Part shown: piece by piece, positions 1-9,234 of the stretch
How the letters are laid out: every line of letters begins with the position of its first letter
Position numbering within the stretch: position 1 is the stretch's first letter
DNA from: PMNU01 sp035479375
GTDB taxonomy: Bacteria; Patescibacteriota; Saccharimonadia; Saccharimonadales; UBA4665
Assembly: GCA_035479375.1 (NCBI GenBank)
Contig: DATIIT010000008.1
Coordinates: forward strand, 1-38,556
Reading direction: 5' to 3'
Length of the DNA stretch: 38,556 nucleotides
Notes under the pieces: generated by a model
Told to the model about the DNA's origin: nothing
The model's database searches: none
What the model saw: the letters and a program-made list of their open reading frames with translations, nothing else
Position numbers and translations under genes: made by a program

Positions 1-3000
1 GGCGATGGCGATGTCTGGCGGCTCACCGGCAACACCTGGACACAGGTGGGCGGGGATGCGCTCAACTCCGGCTGGGCCTCGGCCACCTACGAAGAAGTGG
101 ACAGCCTGGTGGCCTACAACAGCAAGCTATACGCCGGGCTGGGCACCTCCACCGCTGATGCCGAAGTGTGGGAATATAACGGCACCACCTGGACCAAAAT
201 TGGCGGCGACGGCCTAAATAACGGCTGGGTAGACGGCCAGTACGAGCAAGTGCGCAGCATGGCCGTCTACAACGGTGTCCTGTATGCGGGCTTGGGAAAC
301 TCGGCGGGCGACGGCGAGGTGTGGGGATACGATAACGGCAGCTGGACCAAAATTGGCGGCGGAGCCGTAAACTCCAGCTGGCCGGCCAATACCATAGAGA
401 TGGTGCAGAGTTTTGCCACTTACCGCGGCAAGCTGTACGCCGGCCTGGGGAACACCGCCAACGCCGACGCCCAGATTTGGTCGTACGGCAACAACGGGTA
501 TCTGCAGTCCACTACTGTTGGGCAGGATACCAATTGGCACCATATCGCCGCCACGTACGATGGCACCACCATGAAAATCTACATTGACGGGGCACTGGAC
601 GCCCAAACCACTGTTTCGCTATCCATGCCTGATACCGACCAGCCGTTGCTCATTGGCACCACGTACGGCGGCGGGTCGTCGTCGGAAGCCGGCTGGGCCC
701 AAGGGTTCTTTGACGGCGCGCTCGACGAAGTGCGCATCAGCAACGTCGCGCGGTCGGGCAGCGGTTTTACGGACAAGCCATACTCAACCGCACCGCAAAC
801 CATCACCTTAGCTAGCGCCATCCGCAAAACCGGCGTCTGGCATTTTGACGATTTCAGCTCCAATGAAACGCCCAACGGCGGCACGCTCACCTATCGGCTG
901 TCGGACGACGAAGGCGCCAGCTGGAAATATTGGAATGGCTCGGGCTGGGTGCTGTCCGCCTCCACGGCACAGGCCAATCCCGTTGCTACTGTAGACACGC
1001 ATATCAGCACCTTTCCAGTCACCTTCCACGGCATTGCCTGGCAGGCAGTTTTATCCGGGGATGGTACGCAACAAGTGACGCTCAACACGCTCACCTTGCA
1101 GGCCACCTCAGACACCACCGCGCCCACCACAGTTGGCATGAACATTGCCGCCCTCAAAGCCAATGGCGGAAGCAGCCTCGCCAGCAACGCCTGGACAAAT
1201 GGTGGCTCGCCATACTTCAGCTGGAACGCGGGCAGCGATAGCAGCTCCGGCGTCAAGGGCTACTGCGCCTATCTGGGCACAGACAACACCGCCGACCCAG
1301 CCACCACCAAAGGCTTGCTGGGGACATCACCTGTTAGCACCGGCGGTTTCTGCCAATTTGAAGTCAGCGCGCTGTCGCTTGACCTTGGCGCCAGCGGCAT
1401 GCTCGGCAGCCTGCTTACCACCAGCAGCTCACCGTACTATCTGACGCTCAAGGCTATCGATAACGCTGGCAACGTCTCAACAGACAGCGTGCAGTTCCAT
1501 TTCCGCTTCGACAACACGCCGCCAACCAACCCGGGGTTCATCACCGCGCCCTCCGGATTCGTCAACACCAAGGCGGTAACGCTGAGTTGGCCAACGAGCG
1601 GCACCGGCTCGCCGGACGACGCCAACTCCGGCCTGGCTGGCCTGCAGTACCGCATTGGCAGCAGCGGTACGTGGTACGGCGACAACCACAGTGGCACTGG
1701 CGATATCAGCGACCTGCTGGCAAATGACGGCTCGTATACCACGACCAATTCGCCGGACTTTGCCAACCTCCAGGAAGGGACCAACACCATCTACTTCCGT
1801 ACCTGGGACCAGGCTGGCAACGCCACTACCAGCTACGTGACTGCCGCGGTTAAAATCAACACCGCCGGCACGCCCTCCGAGCCGCAAAACGTCGCGGCCA
1901 CGCCCGGCACCAATACCACAAACGCCTTCGCGTTCTCGTGGTCGCCGCCGGCAACGTTCGTGGGCGACGTCAATAACCTTACGTACTGCTACACCATTAA
2001 TGTCGTACCCTCAAGCAGCAACTGCACGTTTACCGCAGCAGGGGTTACCTCGCTGGGGGCCGGGCCGTACGCTACCCAACCGGGCGCCAATACGTTCTAT
2101 GTAGTCGCGCGGGACGAATCCAACAACATTAACTATGACAGTTACAGCTCGGCGACCTTTACGGCCAATACCACCGCACCTGGCATACCGCTGAATATCG
2201 ACATCGTCGACGTATCCATCAAGGCCACCAGCAACTGGCGCCTGGCGCTTACCTGGGACGTGCCAAGTAATACCGGCGCCGGCATCAGCGCCTACAAAGT
2301 GTACCGCTCCACGGATAACGCCACGTTCACTTCCGTGGGTACCAGCTCCAGCACCACGTACATCGACGCCGGGCTGACGCAGCAGCGCTACTATTATTAC
2401 GTCAAGGCCTGCGACAGCACCAACAACTGCGGCAGCAACAGTGCCACCGCCAACGGCTTGCCAACCGGAAAATTTACCTCGCCAGCCTCGCTGGTGGCCG
2501 ACCCGACGGTTGGCGACATTACCACCCGGCGGGCAACAATCTCCTGGAGCACCGACCGTGCCAGCGATTCCAAAGTGGCGCTCGGCACCACCAGCGGGCA
2601 GTACAGCCCGTCGGAGGTGGGCAACTCAGCGCAGGTAAGCGCCCACGAGATCGAACTGGACAACTTGAGTGCCGGCACCACCTACTACTACGTCGTCAAG
2701 TGGACCGATGAAGACGGCAACACCGGCACCAGCCAGGAGTTCAGTTTTACCACCGCGCCGCCGCCAGTCCTCAAAGAGATAAACACGCTCACCATCGGGC
2801 TTAGCAATGCCACTGTCCAGTTCAGTTCGCAAAACGCTAACAAAATCTCCCTGTACTACGGCAAAAGCGAGTCGTTTGGCGGCGTCAAGACACTCAACAC
2901 CTCGGCCAGCGACTCCACATACGCCATAAGCATCGACGGGCTGGACGACGGCAGCAAATACTTCTATAAGCTCGTGTCGTACGATTCTGAGGGCAACGCC

Positions 3001-3687
3001 TACGATGGCAGCGTCTTCTCGTTCACCACGCCGGCCCGGCCGCGCATTAGCAACGTCCGCTTCCAGCCGGTGGCTGGCGAGCCAACCAGCACGCAGCAGG
3101 TAAGTTGGGAGACGAATGTGCCAGCCACCAGCGCCATCACCTACGGGGTCACCGGAACCGGCGGCACCGAGTCCAGTGACGCTACGCTGGTCACCGACCA
3201 CCAAATGACCATCAGCGACCTGACCGATGATAGCGAGTATTTCCTGATTGCCCAGTCGCGCGACAAAGACGGCAACCTGGCCGTGTCTGACCGCCAAATC
3301 TTCCACACCGCGCTTGATACCCGGCCGCCCAAAATCAGCAATGTCTCGGTGGAAGCGGCCATCCGGGGCACCGGCGCCGAGGCCCGCGGCCAGGTCGTGG
3401 TATCGTGGCACACCGACGAGCCATCCACCAGCCAAGTAGCCTACGCCGAAGGCTCCAACGCCACCAGCTTTAATAACCGCACGGCGGAGGACACCGGCCT
3501 GTCGTTTGAGCACATCGTCATCATATCTGACCTGCCAACCAGCAAGGTGTATAGCGTGGAGCCGCTATCGCACGATAAAGCCGGCAACCTCGGCAGCGGC
3601 GACACGCAGCCGGCTATCATCGGGCACGCCTCAGACGACGTGCTCACCATCGTCCTCACCAGCTTGCGGAAGGTCTTCGGGCTATAA
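1..3687 (+). CDS. Giant surface protein: kelch-like, LamG and fibronectin III repeats (5' end missing)
   Basis: The frame is open from base 1, so the gene starts upstream and only the C-terminal ~1228 residues are seen; the GTG at 46 is not a convincing start. Three ~51-residue kelch-like repeats (nt 46-201, 202-354, 355-504) share GGDxxNxxW, LYAGLG and EVW/W-x-Y-x-x-x-x-WTKIGG patterns. They run into the second half of a LamG/concanavalin-like domain (WHHIAATYDG at ~nt 535, FDGALDEVRISNVARS at ~nt 709). The rest is Ig-like and fibronectin type III modules (DNAGN, DQAGN, SxTTYYY signatures) to the C-terminus. No LPXTG or C-terminal membrane helix is visible. By family it is a secreted or surface-anchored adhesin-like protein; the ligand is unknown. 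It is followed directly by an ABC transporter pair, possibly linked to its export or to envelope maintenance (inference). Confidence 0.85.
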   Translation, partial: GDGDVWRLTGNTWTQVGGDALNSGWASATYEEVDSLVAYNSKLYAGLGTSTADAEVWEYNGTTWTKIGGDGLNNGWVDGQYEQVRSMAVYNGVLYAGLGNSAGDGEVWGYDNGSWTKIGGGAVNSSWPANTIEMVQSFATYRGKLYAGLGNTANADAQIWSYGNNGYLQSTTVGQDTNWHHIAATYDGTTMKIYIDGALDAQTTVSLSMPDTDQPLLIGTTYGGGSSSEAGWAQGFFDGALDEVRISNVARSGSGFTDKPYSTAPQTITLASAIRKTGVWHFDDFSSNETPNGGTLTYRLSDDEGASWKYWNGSGWVLSASTAQANPVATVDTHISTFPVTFHGIAWQAVLSGDGTQQVTLNTLTLQATSDTTAPTTVGMNIAALKANGGSSLASNAWTNGGSPYFSWNAGSDSSSGVKGYCAYLGTDNTADPATTKGLLGTSPVSTGGFCQFEVSALSLDLGASGMLGSLLTTSSSPYYLTLKAIDNAGNVSTDSVQFHFRFDNTPPTNPGFITAPSGFVNTKAVTLSWPTSGTGSPDDANSGLAGLQYRIGSSGTWYGDNHSGTGDISDLLANDGSYTTTNSPDFANLQEGTNTIYFRTWDQAGNATTSYVTAAVKINTAGTPSEPQNVAATPGTNTTNAFAFSWSPPATFVGDVNNLTYCYTINVVPSSSNCTFTAAGVTSLGAGPYATQPGANTFYVVARDESNNINYDSYSSATFTANTTAPGIPLNIDIVDVSIKATSNWRLALTWDVPSNTGAGISAYKVYRSTDNATFTSVGTSSSTTYIDAGLTQQRYYYYVKACDSTNNCGSNSATANGLPTGKFTSPASLVADPTVGDITTRRATISWSTDRASDSKVALGTTSGQYSPSEVGNSAQVSAHEIELDNLSAGTTYYYVVKWTDEDGNTGTSQEFSFTTAPPPVLKEINTLTIGLSNATVQFSSQNANKISLYYGKSESFGGVKTLNTSASDSTYAISIDGLDDGSKYFYKLVSYDSEGNAYDGSVFSFTTPARPRISNVRFQPVAGEPTSTQQVSWETNVPATSAITYGVTGTGGTESSDATLVTDHQMTISDLTDDSEYFLIAQSRDKDGNLAVSDRQIFHTALDTRPPKISNVSVEAAIRGTGAEARGQVVVSWHTDEPSTSQVAYAEGSNATSFNNRTAEDTGLSFEHIVIISDLPTSKVYSVEPLSHDKAGNLGSGDTQPAIIGHASDDVLTIVLTSLRKVFGL

Positions 3688-3688
3688 T

Positions 3689-4471
3689 ATGGGCGTCCGC
3701 ACGGTCATTACTGCCACAGACATTTCCCAAAGCTTCCAGGTGGGTGAGGAAACAATCACGCCTATCAAACACGCCAGCTTCGAACTCCTGGAAAGCAGCT
3801 TTAACATCATTTACGGGCCGTCCGGCAGCGGCAAATCCACGCTGCTCAATATCCTGACCGGCCTGCAGCGGCCCACCACCGGCACCGTGCAGTTCGATGG
3901 GCACGAGGTGTACAACCTAAGCGCCGACGAGCTGGCCTTCTTCCGGGCGACACGCATCGGCATCGTCTACCAGACAAATTACTGGGTGCAAAGCCTCAAC
4001 GTGCTGGAAAACGTGGCGCTGCCGCTGTACTTCCTGGGCTATTCGCAGCGCCGCGCCGCCGAAGTCGCCCAGTTCGCCCTTGAACAGGTAGAGATGGGGG
4101 GCTACGCCAAAAAATACCCGGCGCTGCTCTCCGGTGGCGAGCAGCAGCGCATCGCCATGGCCCGCGCGCTGGCCAACAGCCCGCTGTACATCATCGCCGA
4201 TGAGCCCACCGGCAGCCTGGACAGCGCCAACGGCGAAAAAATCATGAACCTGCTGCGTTCGGCACAGCGCGACAGCAACCGCACCATCATCCTGGTGACG
4301 CACAACATGGAGTATTTGCCGCTGGCCGACCACCTGATACACATTGAGGACGGCCAGGTGGAAGTGCTGCGCCACGATTCCATCAAGAAAGCCACCGACG
4401 AACTGATGCGCCAAATGCAGGACCGCATGAAGCGGCTGCACAACATCCGTCCAGAAGGCAAGGCATCATGA
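3689..4471 (+). CDS. ABC transporter ATP-binding protein, MacB/LolD type
   Basis: 260-residue ATPase of the MacB/LolD/FtsE class, which powers an FtsX-type permease at the inner face of the membrane. Walker A GPSGSGKST lies near residue 43, the Q-loop near 95 (VYQTN), the signature LSGGEQQR near 147, Walker B IIADEP near 167 and the H-loop VTHN near 203. An ATG at 3506 would extend the frame into the previous gene; 3689 is chosen because the protein then begins as family members do (short beta strand before the A-loop). The ATG directly abuts the TAA of the surface-protein gene. The stop overlaps the permease start by 4 nt (ATGA), so the two are translationally coupled and form one transporter. 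The substrate cannot be told from sequence. Confidence 0.93.
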   Translation: MGVRTVITATDISQSFQVGEETITPIKHASFELLESSFNIIYGPSGSGKSTLLNILTGLQRPTTGTVQFDGHEVYNLSADELAFFRATRIGIVYQTNYWVQSLNVLENVALPLYFLGYSQRRAAEVAQFALEQVEMGGYAKKYPALLSGGEQQRIAMARALANSPLYIIADEPTGSLDSANGEKIMNLLRSAQRDSNRTIILVTHNMEYLPLADHLIHIEDGQVEVLRHDSIKKATDELMRQMQDRMKRLHNIRPEGKAS

Positions 4472-5679
4472 AACAACAATTCCGCAACCCCAATATCATC
4501 CCCACCCGCGTGCTGTTTTACATGGCCTGGAAAAATATGACGCACAAAAAGCTGCGCGCGTTCCTAACGATCTTCGGCGTAGTTATTGGCATTGGCGCTA
4601 TATTTTTCTTGTTGTCGTTTGGCATCGGGCTGCAGCGGCTGGTGACCAACCAGGTCATCGGCAGCCAATCCATAAAATCTATCGACATCACTACCTCAAA
4701 CTCTAAAATAATCAAGCTTGATGACGCCAGTTTTACCAAAATTAGAGGCCTGCCGCATGTGTTGCAGATCGGCAAGCAATATTCCTTTGCCGCCAGCTTG
4801 CGGGCGAGCGGCAGCGAAGTTGACGCCATCGTATACGGCCAAGATGCAGGATACGCGGCCATGGACCGGCCAATACTAAACGCCGGGCGCCAGCTGGACG
4901 GCTCCCGGACAGACCAAGTACTTCTTAACCTCTCCGCTGCACGGGCTATTGGCATTGCCGATGCCAAACAGGCGGTAGGGAAAAAGGTGGCACTGCACAT
5001 TCCTTTAACCGGCACCGACCTGCCCGAAATAAGCGCCAACTACACCATTGCCGGCGTGGTGAACACCCAAGGCGGCAACGAAATGTACCTGCCCTCCCAG
5101 GTGTTTACCGGCGCTGGCGTGCCCGTTATCTCGCAGGTCAAACTCGAGGCGGACAGCTCAACGCACGTTGCCAACCTGCGCAAGCAAATTGAAAGCCTCG
5201 GGTTCCTTACCACCTCGCCGGTGGACACCGTGGACCAAATCAACCAAGTCTTCCGCTTCTTTAACATCGTGCTGGCCGGCTTTGGCGCCATTGGCATGAT
5301 CGTGGCCGTCTTAGGCATGTTTAACACCTTGACGATCTCACTCCTGGAGCGCACCAAAGAAATCGGCCTTATGGTGACGCTTGGCGGCCGCAACCGCGAC
5401 ATGCGCAAACTATTTATATTCGAGGCGATATTGCTGTCCGTCACCGGCGCCACAGTTGGGATTATCGCCGCCATGCTCCTGGGACAGGTGATCAACCTAG
5501 CACTCAACCTCTTCGCCCATCACCGGGGCGTGACTGAGCACTTCCAGCTGTTTGCTTCGCCGTGGTGGCTCATACTGGGCATGCTTACGTTTATGCTGGT
5601 AGTCGGTTTGTCTGTGGTATATTTGCCGGCGCGACGGGCAGCACGCATCAACCCAATTGACGCGCTGCGCCGCGAGTAG
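4468..5679 (+). CDS. ABC transporter permease, FtsX/MacB family
   Basis: 403-residue permease with the MacB layout: one transmembrane helix near residues 26-50, an extracytoplasmic MacB-PCD-like domain (~55-255), then three helices (~260-288, 312-340, 363-387) forming the FtsX domain, which ends in the usual ARRAARINPIDALRRE tail. It pairs with the ATPase encoded just upstream (4-nt overlap). MacB-type pumps work as mechanotransmission machines that move lipoproteins, peptides or cell-wall signals rather than a solute through a channel. Whether it serves the adjacent giant surface protein is inference from gene order only. Confidence 0.93.
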   Translation: MKQQFRNPNIIPTRVLFYMAWKNMTHKKLRAFLTIFGVVIGIGAIFFLLSFGIGLQRLVTNQVIGSQSIKSIDITTSNSKIIKLDDASFTKIRGLPHVLQIGKQYSFAASLRASGSEVDAIVYGQDAGYAAMDRPILNAGRQLDGSRTDQVLLNLSAARAIGIADAKQAVGKKVALHIPLTGTDLPEISANYTIAGVVNTQGGNEMYLPSQVFTGAGVPVISQVKLEADSSTHVANLRKQIESLGFLTTSPVDTVDQINQVFRFFNIVLAGFGAIGMIVAVLGMFNTLTISLLERTKEIGLMVTLGGRNRDMRKLFIFEAILLSVTGATVGIIAAMLLGQVINLALNLFAHHRGVTEHFQLFASPWWLILGMLTFMLVVGLSVVYLPARRAARINPIDALRRE

Positions 5680-5722
5680 TGGCCGTTAGCAACGAAATTC
5701 CGGGGCTCGGGGCTCGGGCAAA

Positions 5723-6091
5723 CTAGCTGGCGTACTTTTCGATCTTGTGCACAAGCTCCTCTAAGGAGAGGTCGCTCTTAATAATGCACTCTGCCGCGCC
5801 AGCGTTCATGACCCGGTCAACTTCCTCTTTTTGGCCGATGTTGGTGGCCACAATGACCGGAATGTCTTTTAGCTGCGGCTGTTTTTTAATTTCCTCGAGT
5901 GTGGCAAACCCATCTTTGCGCGGCATAACCAAGTCAAGCACGATAACCTGGGGCTTGAAAGACTCCAGTACGTGCAGTGCCACCTCGCCGTCGGCGGCTG
6001 TTTGTAGCTCAAAACCGGAGGCCGTTAGCTTTGCCTGGTAGGCCTTCAACAAGAAGTTGTCATCCTCAACAACAAGAACTTTAATCCCCAT
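5723..6091 (-). CDS. Receiver-only response regulator
   Basis: 122-residue single-domain CheY-like receiver with no output domain. Acidic pocket VVEDD at residues 7-11, phosphoacceptor D53 in VLDLVMPRKDG, conserved T-loop (VIVATN) and IIK lysine near 103. The ATG at 6091 is chosen over the adjacent in-frame GTG because it has AAAGG about 8 nt upstream; a TACAGT -10 lies ~40 nt upstream, so unlike most genes here it seems to have a leader with a ribosome-binding site. No kinase gene is adjacent; candidate partners in the window are the kinases at 16755 and 36280. Such proteins act by protein-protein contact or phosphorelay. Confidence 0.92.
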   Translation of the reverse strand: MGIKVLVVEDDNFLLKAYQAKLTASGFELQTAADGEVALHVLESFKPQVIVLDLVMPRKDGFATLEEIKKQPQLKDIPVIVATNIGQKEEVDRVMNAGAAECIIKSDLSLEELVHKIEKYAS

Positions 6092-6198
6092 CACGAGCCT
6101 TTCTGTAACCTGCTTATGTAAGACAGCTTTACTGTACCATAGATGGCACGACGGAAGAAATACCTTGAGGCGGGATGCGGGGCGCCGGCTGGTTATAG

Positions 6199-6621
6199 CT
6201 AGCTGCGGGCGGCAAGCATCTCGGCCACCAGGGGGAGGGCATCGTTAACGTGGCCGTAGCGCTCAAAGCGCACATTGGGTTCAACGTCGGCGGCGCCCAG
6301 CACCAGGCGCGTCACCCGCGCGTCTTTGTGGGCAATGGCCAATACGGGCTTGCCTAGGCGAGTGGCTTCGCCCAGCTCCCAACCCAGGCCAATACTCGGC
6401 TCGTCGCAAATGGCCACCAGGAGGTCGCAGTCGCGCACGCAGTGGCCGATGTCCCAGTTGTAGACGTCGGCTGGCGTGCCGTTCACCAGGCCCACGAAGT
6501 CAAACACCTCGTAGCCTTCGGCGCGCAGCCGGTCTTTAAACGTTTCTACTTCGCTTTTGAATGACTCAGGTGCGCTGGTAAGCGAGCAACCAACGTAGAG
6601 CCGGGCAAGTGGTTTCTTCAT
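6199..6621 (-). CDS. Nucleoside 2-deoxyribosyltransferase-like protein
   Basis: 140 residues, a normal length for the nucleoside 2-deoxyribosyltransferase fold. Seen: a first strand LYVGCSLT, the DCDLLVAICDEPSIGLGWELGEA block in which E82 matches the catalytic nucleophile of the family, and a final Rossmann strand KPVLAIAH. Family members exchange bases on deoxyribonucleosides or hydrolyse nucleotide N-glycosidic bonds (DNPH1-like), so this is probably cytosolic purine/pyrimidine salvage; the exact substrate is not readable. A CATACT -10 lies 6 nt before the ATG (6628-6633), suggesting a leaderless mRNA. It is divergent from the membrane-protein gene at 6691. Confidence 0.8.
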   Translation of the reverse strand: MKKPLARLYVGCSLTSAPESFKSEVETFKDRLRAEGYEVFDFVGLVNGTPADVYNWDIGHCVRDCDLLVAICDEPSIGLGWELGEATRLGKPVLAIAHKDARVTRLVLGAADVEPNVRFERYGHVNDALPLVAEMLAARS

Positions 6622-6678
6622 TTGAGCAGTATGGCAAACGGCGCGTGCAAAATCCAGCCCGCCGGCGCGCTAAAATGC

Positions 6679-6684
6679 TATAGT
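6679..6684 (+). promoter_or_regulatory. -10 box 6 nt before the 6691 start (leaderless type)
   Basis: TATAGT with TGC in front. The transcript would start at about the A of the ATG. Confidence 0.6.
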
Positions 6685-6690
6685 TAAGGC

Positions 6691-7845
6691 ATGAAACACA
6701 GCCGCTTGCTCGCGACCGCCACTGTTGCACTATCTGTCTTATTGTCCTTGGTAACATTCTTGGCACCAACGCCGTCGGGGCAGTGGGCTGCCGGTTTCCA
6801 CATCCAATTCCTCGAAGGTGTGGTGACGGCCGTGCTGTTTTTGGGCGCCTCGGCTATTTTGCTACTAGGGTTGCGTGGCTTTACGCCTAAATTTAAGCTG
6901 TCCTACGCGGCGGTGTGCGCCGGGTATAGCCTCATTAGCCTGAGTTCTTTGCAAATCCCGCTGCTCACACTGGTGACGCCCAAAATTACCGACCTTGCTT
7001 GGGTGTCTTCGGGGGCGATTGTACTGCCATTTGTTGTGTCGTCGTGGCTGTTGTTTGTAGGCACGCGTGGTTTTGCGCGGCTGTTTGGCGCCAACGGGCC
7101 GGCCACCTGGCGCTGGCTGGTGCTCGTTATCTCTGTTGCTGGCGCGGTGTTGGCGGTTGTGCTGCCGCACGCCGCCTGGGACGGCCAAACCGAGCGCGGC
7201 TTTGACGGCACGGTTGGCGGTGTCACCATCACCATGGTGCCAGTCATTTTTGCGGCCATCGCGGCTTACCGCGCGCGGTCGCGGGCCAGTGCCGAGTACG
7301 CGCCGTTCTTGGGCGGCATCGCCTTTGTTTCGCTGTGCGCAACGCTCAGCCCGTTGTTCGAACTACTTGCCGCCTACGTCCTCCACAATGGGATTGAGGT
7401 AATCACCGATGGCGCCATGCTCGTCCCGCTGGTGGCCGCCGGCGCCAGCTTGCTGTACGTGGCGGTACAATTTAGCGACCAGCTGGCCGCCGGGGAGCAG
7501 GCCGTGCCCGAGCCCGATGCCACCCCCGGGGCAGACACTGGCCGTTTGGCCATTGAGGCCATCGTGTGTGTGGCGCAACTGGCGTCCAGCCCGCAAGCCA
7601 TCGACCCGCTGCTGGACAACATGCGCGTTATCACCACAAACCTGGCACCGGGGCAGGCGCTGACACCCGGGCAGCAAGCCACCCTCCTGGCTGTGTACCA
7701 AAAACTCGAGGCCTATCTGGCCACGCAGGAGCCAATCCGCCGGCGCGCCCCGCAGGAGATCCGCACTATCGTGCAGCACAGCCTGCCACCCACGCTAGCC
7801 AGCAGCGACTTTTGGCGGCGGCTTACCCAAGCGCCGGCCGCTTAA
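6691..7845 (+). CDS. Unrecognised 8-TM membrane protein with cytosolic C-terminal region
   Basis: 384 residues. About eight hydrophobic segments (near residues 8-26, 38-62, 70-95, 105-125, 140-162, 175-193, 203-230, 238-256) are followed by a ~125-residue soluble tail predicted to be largely helical and starting with a Pro/Glu-rich linker. The layout resembles membrane sensor modules of signalling proteins, but no kinase, cyclase or receiver domain follows, so no function is assigned. Start at ATG 6691: TATAGT (6679-6684) lies 6 nt before it with an extended TGC, and no ribosome-binding site is seen. Its TAA stop overlaps the TAA stop of the convergent gene at 7842 (shared TTAA). Confidence 0.8.
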   Translation: MKHSRLLATATVALSVLLSLVTFLAPTPSGQWAAGFHIQFLEGVVTAVLFLGASAILLLGLRGFTPKFKLSYAAVCAGYSLISLSSLQIPLLTLVTPKITDLAWVSSGAIVLPFVVSSWLLFVGTRGFARLFGANGPATWRWLVLVISVAGAVLAVVLPHAAWDGQTERGFDGTVGGVTITMVPVIFAAIAAYRARSRASAEYAPFLGGIAFVSLCATLSPLFELLAAYVLHNGIEVITDGAMLVPLVAAGASLLYVAVQFSDQLAAGEQAVPEPDATPGADTGRLAIEAIVCVAQLASSPQAIDPLLDNMRVITTNLAPGQALTPGQQATLLAVYQKLEAYLATQEPIRRRAPQEIRTIVQHSLPPTLASSDFWRRLTQAPAA

Positions 7846-9122
7846 GGTTGTTCGCCCCGGAGTTCGTTAATCATCTCCCGGTATCGCAGGAAACCGTCCA
7901 GGTCGTCCATCTCCAGCATGCGGTCACATACAAATTCCATGCAGCCGATGCGCCTGTCCAGCGGGTACTCGTCGCTAAACATCATTTCAGTGAGCTTTGC
8001 GGTGGCGGCGTCTGGGTCGGAAAAGTCGAAGCCCAAAAGCAGCTTGGCAGCCAGCCGGGGGTCAGGGTTGCGCGATGCCGCCTCGATAGCCGAAGACTCA
8101 TGCCCGGCGCGCAGGAACTCGCCTACCATAGCCGTACCTAATTGCGGGTCGCGTATTGTGGCGGCAAGCGTCACCGCCGCGTCAAGGTGCCCGTTGCGTA
8201 TAAGCACCGTGCTGATGCCGGCGAGTTCGTGCCCCCATATGCCAGCCTCCGCGTAGGCGCCTTCCTGGAAGCCGGCGTAATATTCGGCAACTTTGCCGGC
8301 CCAGCCATCCTGCAGCTGTTTAGGCTGGAGGTTATCAGCCTCCGCAAGCGTCTCTAAATAGACCAGGTGGCTGTGCATGCGGACAGGCATGGCCATGCCC
8401 TGGTACAGGACGTCGTCACGAAGGTGCACAGCGACGCTGCTCCAGTCGCCATCGGGGCTTGCTTCAGCCTGCGAGGCAAGCCAGTCCTCCACCATGTCGT
8501 ACGGCCCCTGTCCGCTGAGCTTGGCCACAAAACCGTCGAACCTGGCGACGTTCTCGTTGAGCGGATCGGTTTCAATAAAGTAGTCACGTGTTGCGCGTGT
8601 AATGGCCAAGGTGCGTTTCACAGAGGCGCCCCTGAGCACACCGACTACCATCGCCTGTGCAGTCTCTGGCGGCGCAGTCTCGCCTAGGTCGTAAATGGAC
8701 CGGACAAGCCGCCGCGCATCAGTGACCTCCCGGGCAAGGCGCACGGCTGCAGCAACATGGCCTCGCTCCGCAAAATAGATAAGCGCGGTGCTGCGCTCAC
8801 CGTCCCAGAACCCACTGTCCGGGTAGCGCGCGGCTTGGGCTGCCGCATCGGCCAGAATTTCATCCGCGAGGGCGTCTGGGTCTTCGCCGGCATCAAGGCG
8901 GTCGATGCGCCCAGTAAACACTTCTCCACGCTGAAAGTAGAGCGGGGCCGGGACCCCGTCAATATCGCCCTCGTTAAGGAGTGCCCACTGGACTGGATCC
9001 ATGCGGTCCCGCTGCGCCGCAATGGCATCGGGCAGCCTCCAATCTTCCGGCTGCGGCTGGTTACGGGATCCGGGCAATTCGGGCAACCCAGGAATTTCGG
9101 GGAATTCAGGAGACCCGGTCAT
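7842..9122 (-). CDS. Alpha-helical repeat-like protein of unknown function
   Basis: 426 residues, acidic, no signal peptide or membrane segment. It begins with a short Pro-rich stretch in which FPEIPG and LPELPG follow each other, then becomes almost wholly helical with recurring A-A-x-x-L/I-A-R pairs (around residues 95-150, 300-380), reminiscent of TPR/HEAT-like scaffolds without matching a named repeat. A TAAAAT -10 ends 9 nt before the ATG. The stop overlaps that of the convergent membrane-protein gene. It lies 112 bp downstream of the secreted-protein gene on the same strand, but has its own promoter-like sequence. Codon use looks like the neighbours. Function unknown. Confidence 0.75.
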   Translation of the reverse strand: MTGSPEFPEIPGLPELPGSRNQPQPEDWRLPDAIAAQRDRMDPVQWALLNEGDIDGVPAPLYFQRGEVFTGRIDRLDAGEDPDALADEILADAAAQAARYPDSGFWDGERSTALIYFAERGHVAAAVRLAREVTDARRLVRSIYDLGETAPPETAQAMVVGVLRGASVKRTLAITRATRDYFIETDPLNENVARFDGFVAKLSGQGPYDMVEDWLASQAEASPDGDWSSVAVHLRDDVLYQGMAMPVRMHSHLVYLETLAEADNLQPKQLQDGWAGKVAEYYAGFQEGAYAEAGIWGHELAGISTVLIRNGHLDAAVTLAATIRDPQLGTAMVGEFLRAGHESSAIEAASRNPDPRLAAKLLLGFDFSDPDAATAKLTEMMFSDEYPLDRRIGCMEFVCDRMLEMDDLDGFLRYREMINELRGEQP

Positions 9123-9234
9123 ATCTGTACTATTTTACCATGTTTACTGTATATCATCAAGATATGCGCTGGCCGCGCGCGCAGGCAAGTGTCACGACGA
9201 AGCGTCACAGAGAGCGAGGTGACAAACCTTGCAG

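Noticed and set aside
2626..3513. 295-aa open frame on the minus strand
   Set aside because: It lies wholly antisense to the fibronectin region of the surface protein, has Gly/Val/Ala-rich shadow composition and no start signal.
3506..3688. Upstream extension of the ABC ATPase
   Set aside because: The extra 61 residues are out-of-frame reading of the surface-protein gene and absent from the family.
5698..5722. GGGGCTC tandem repeat after the permease gene
   Set aside because: Only two and a half short units with no pairing partner; likely chance in GC-rich DNA.
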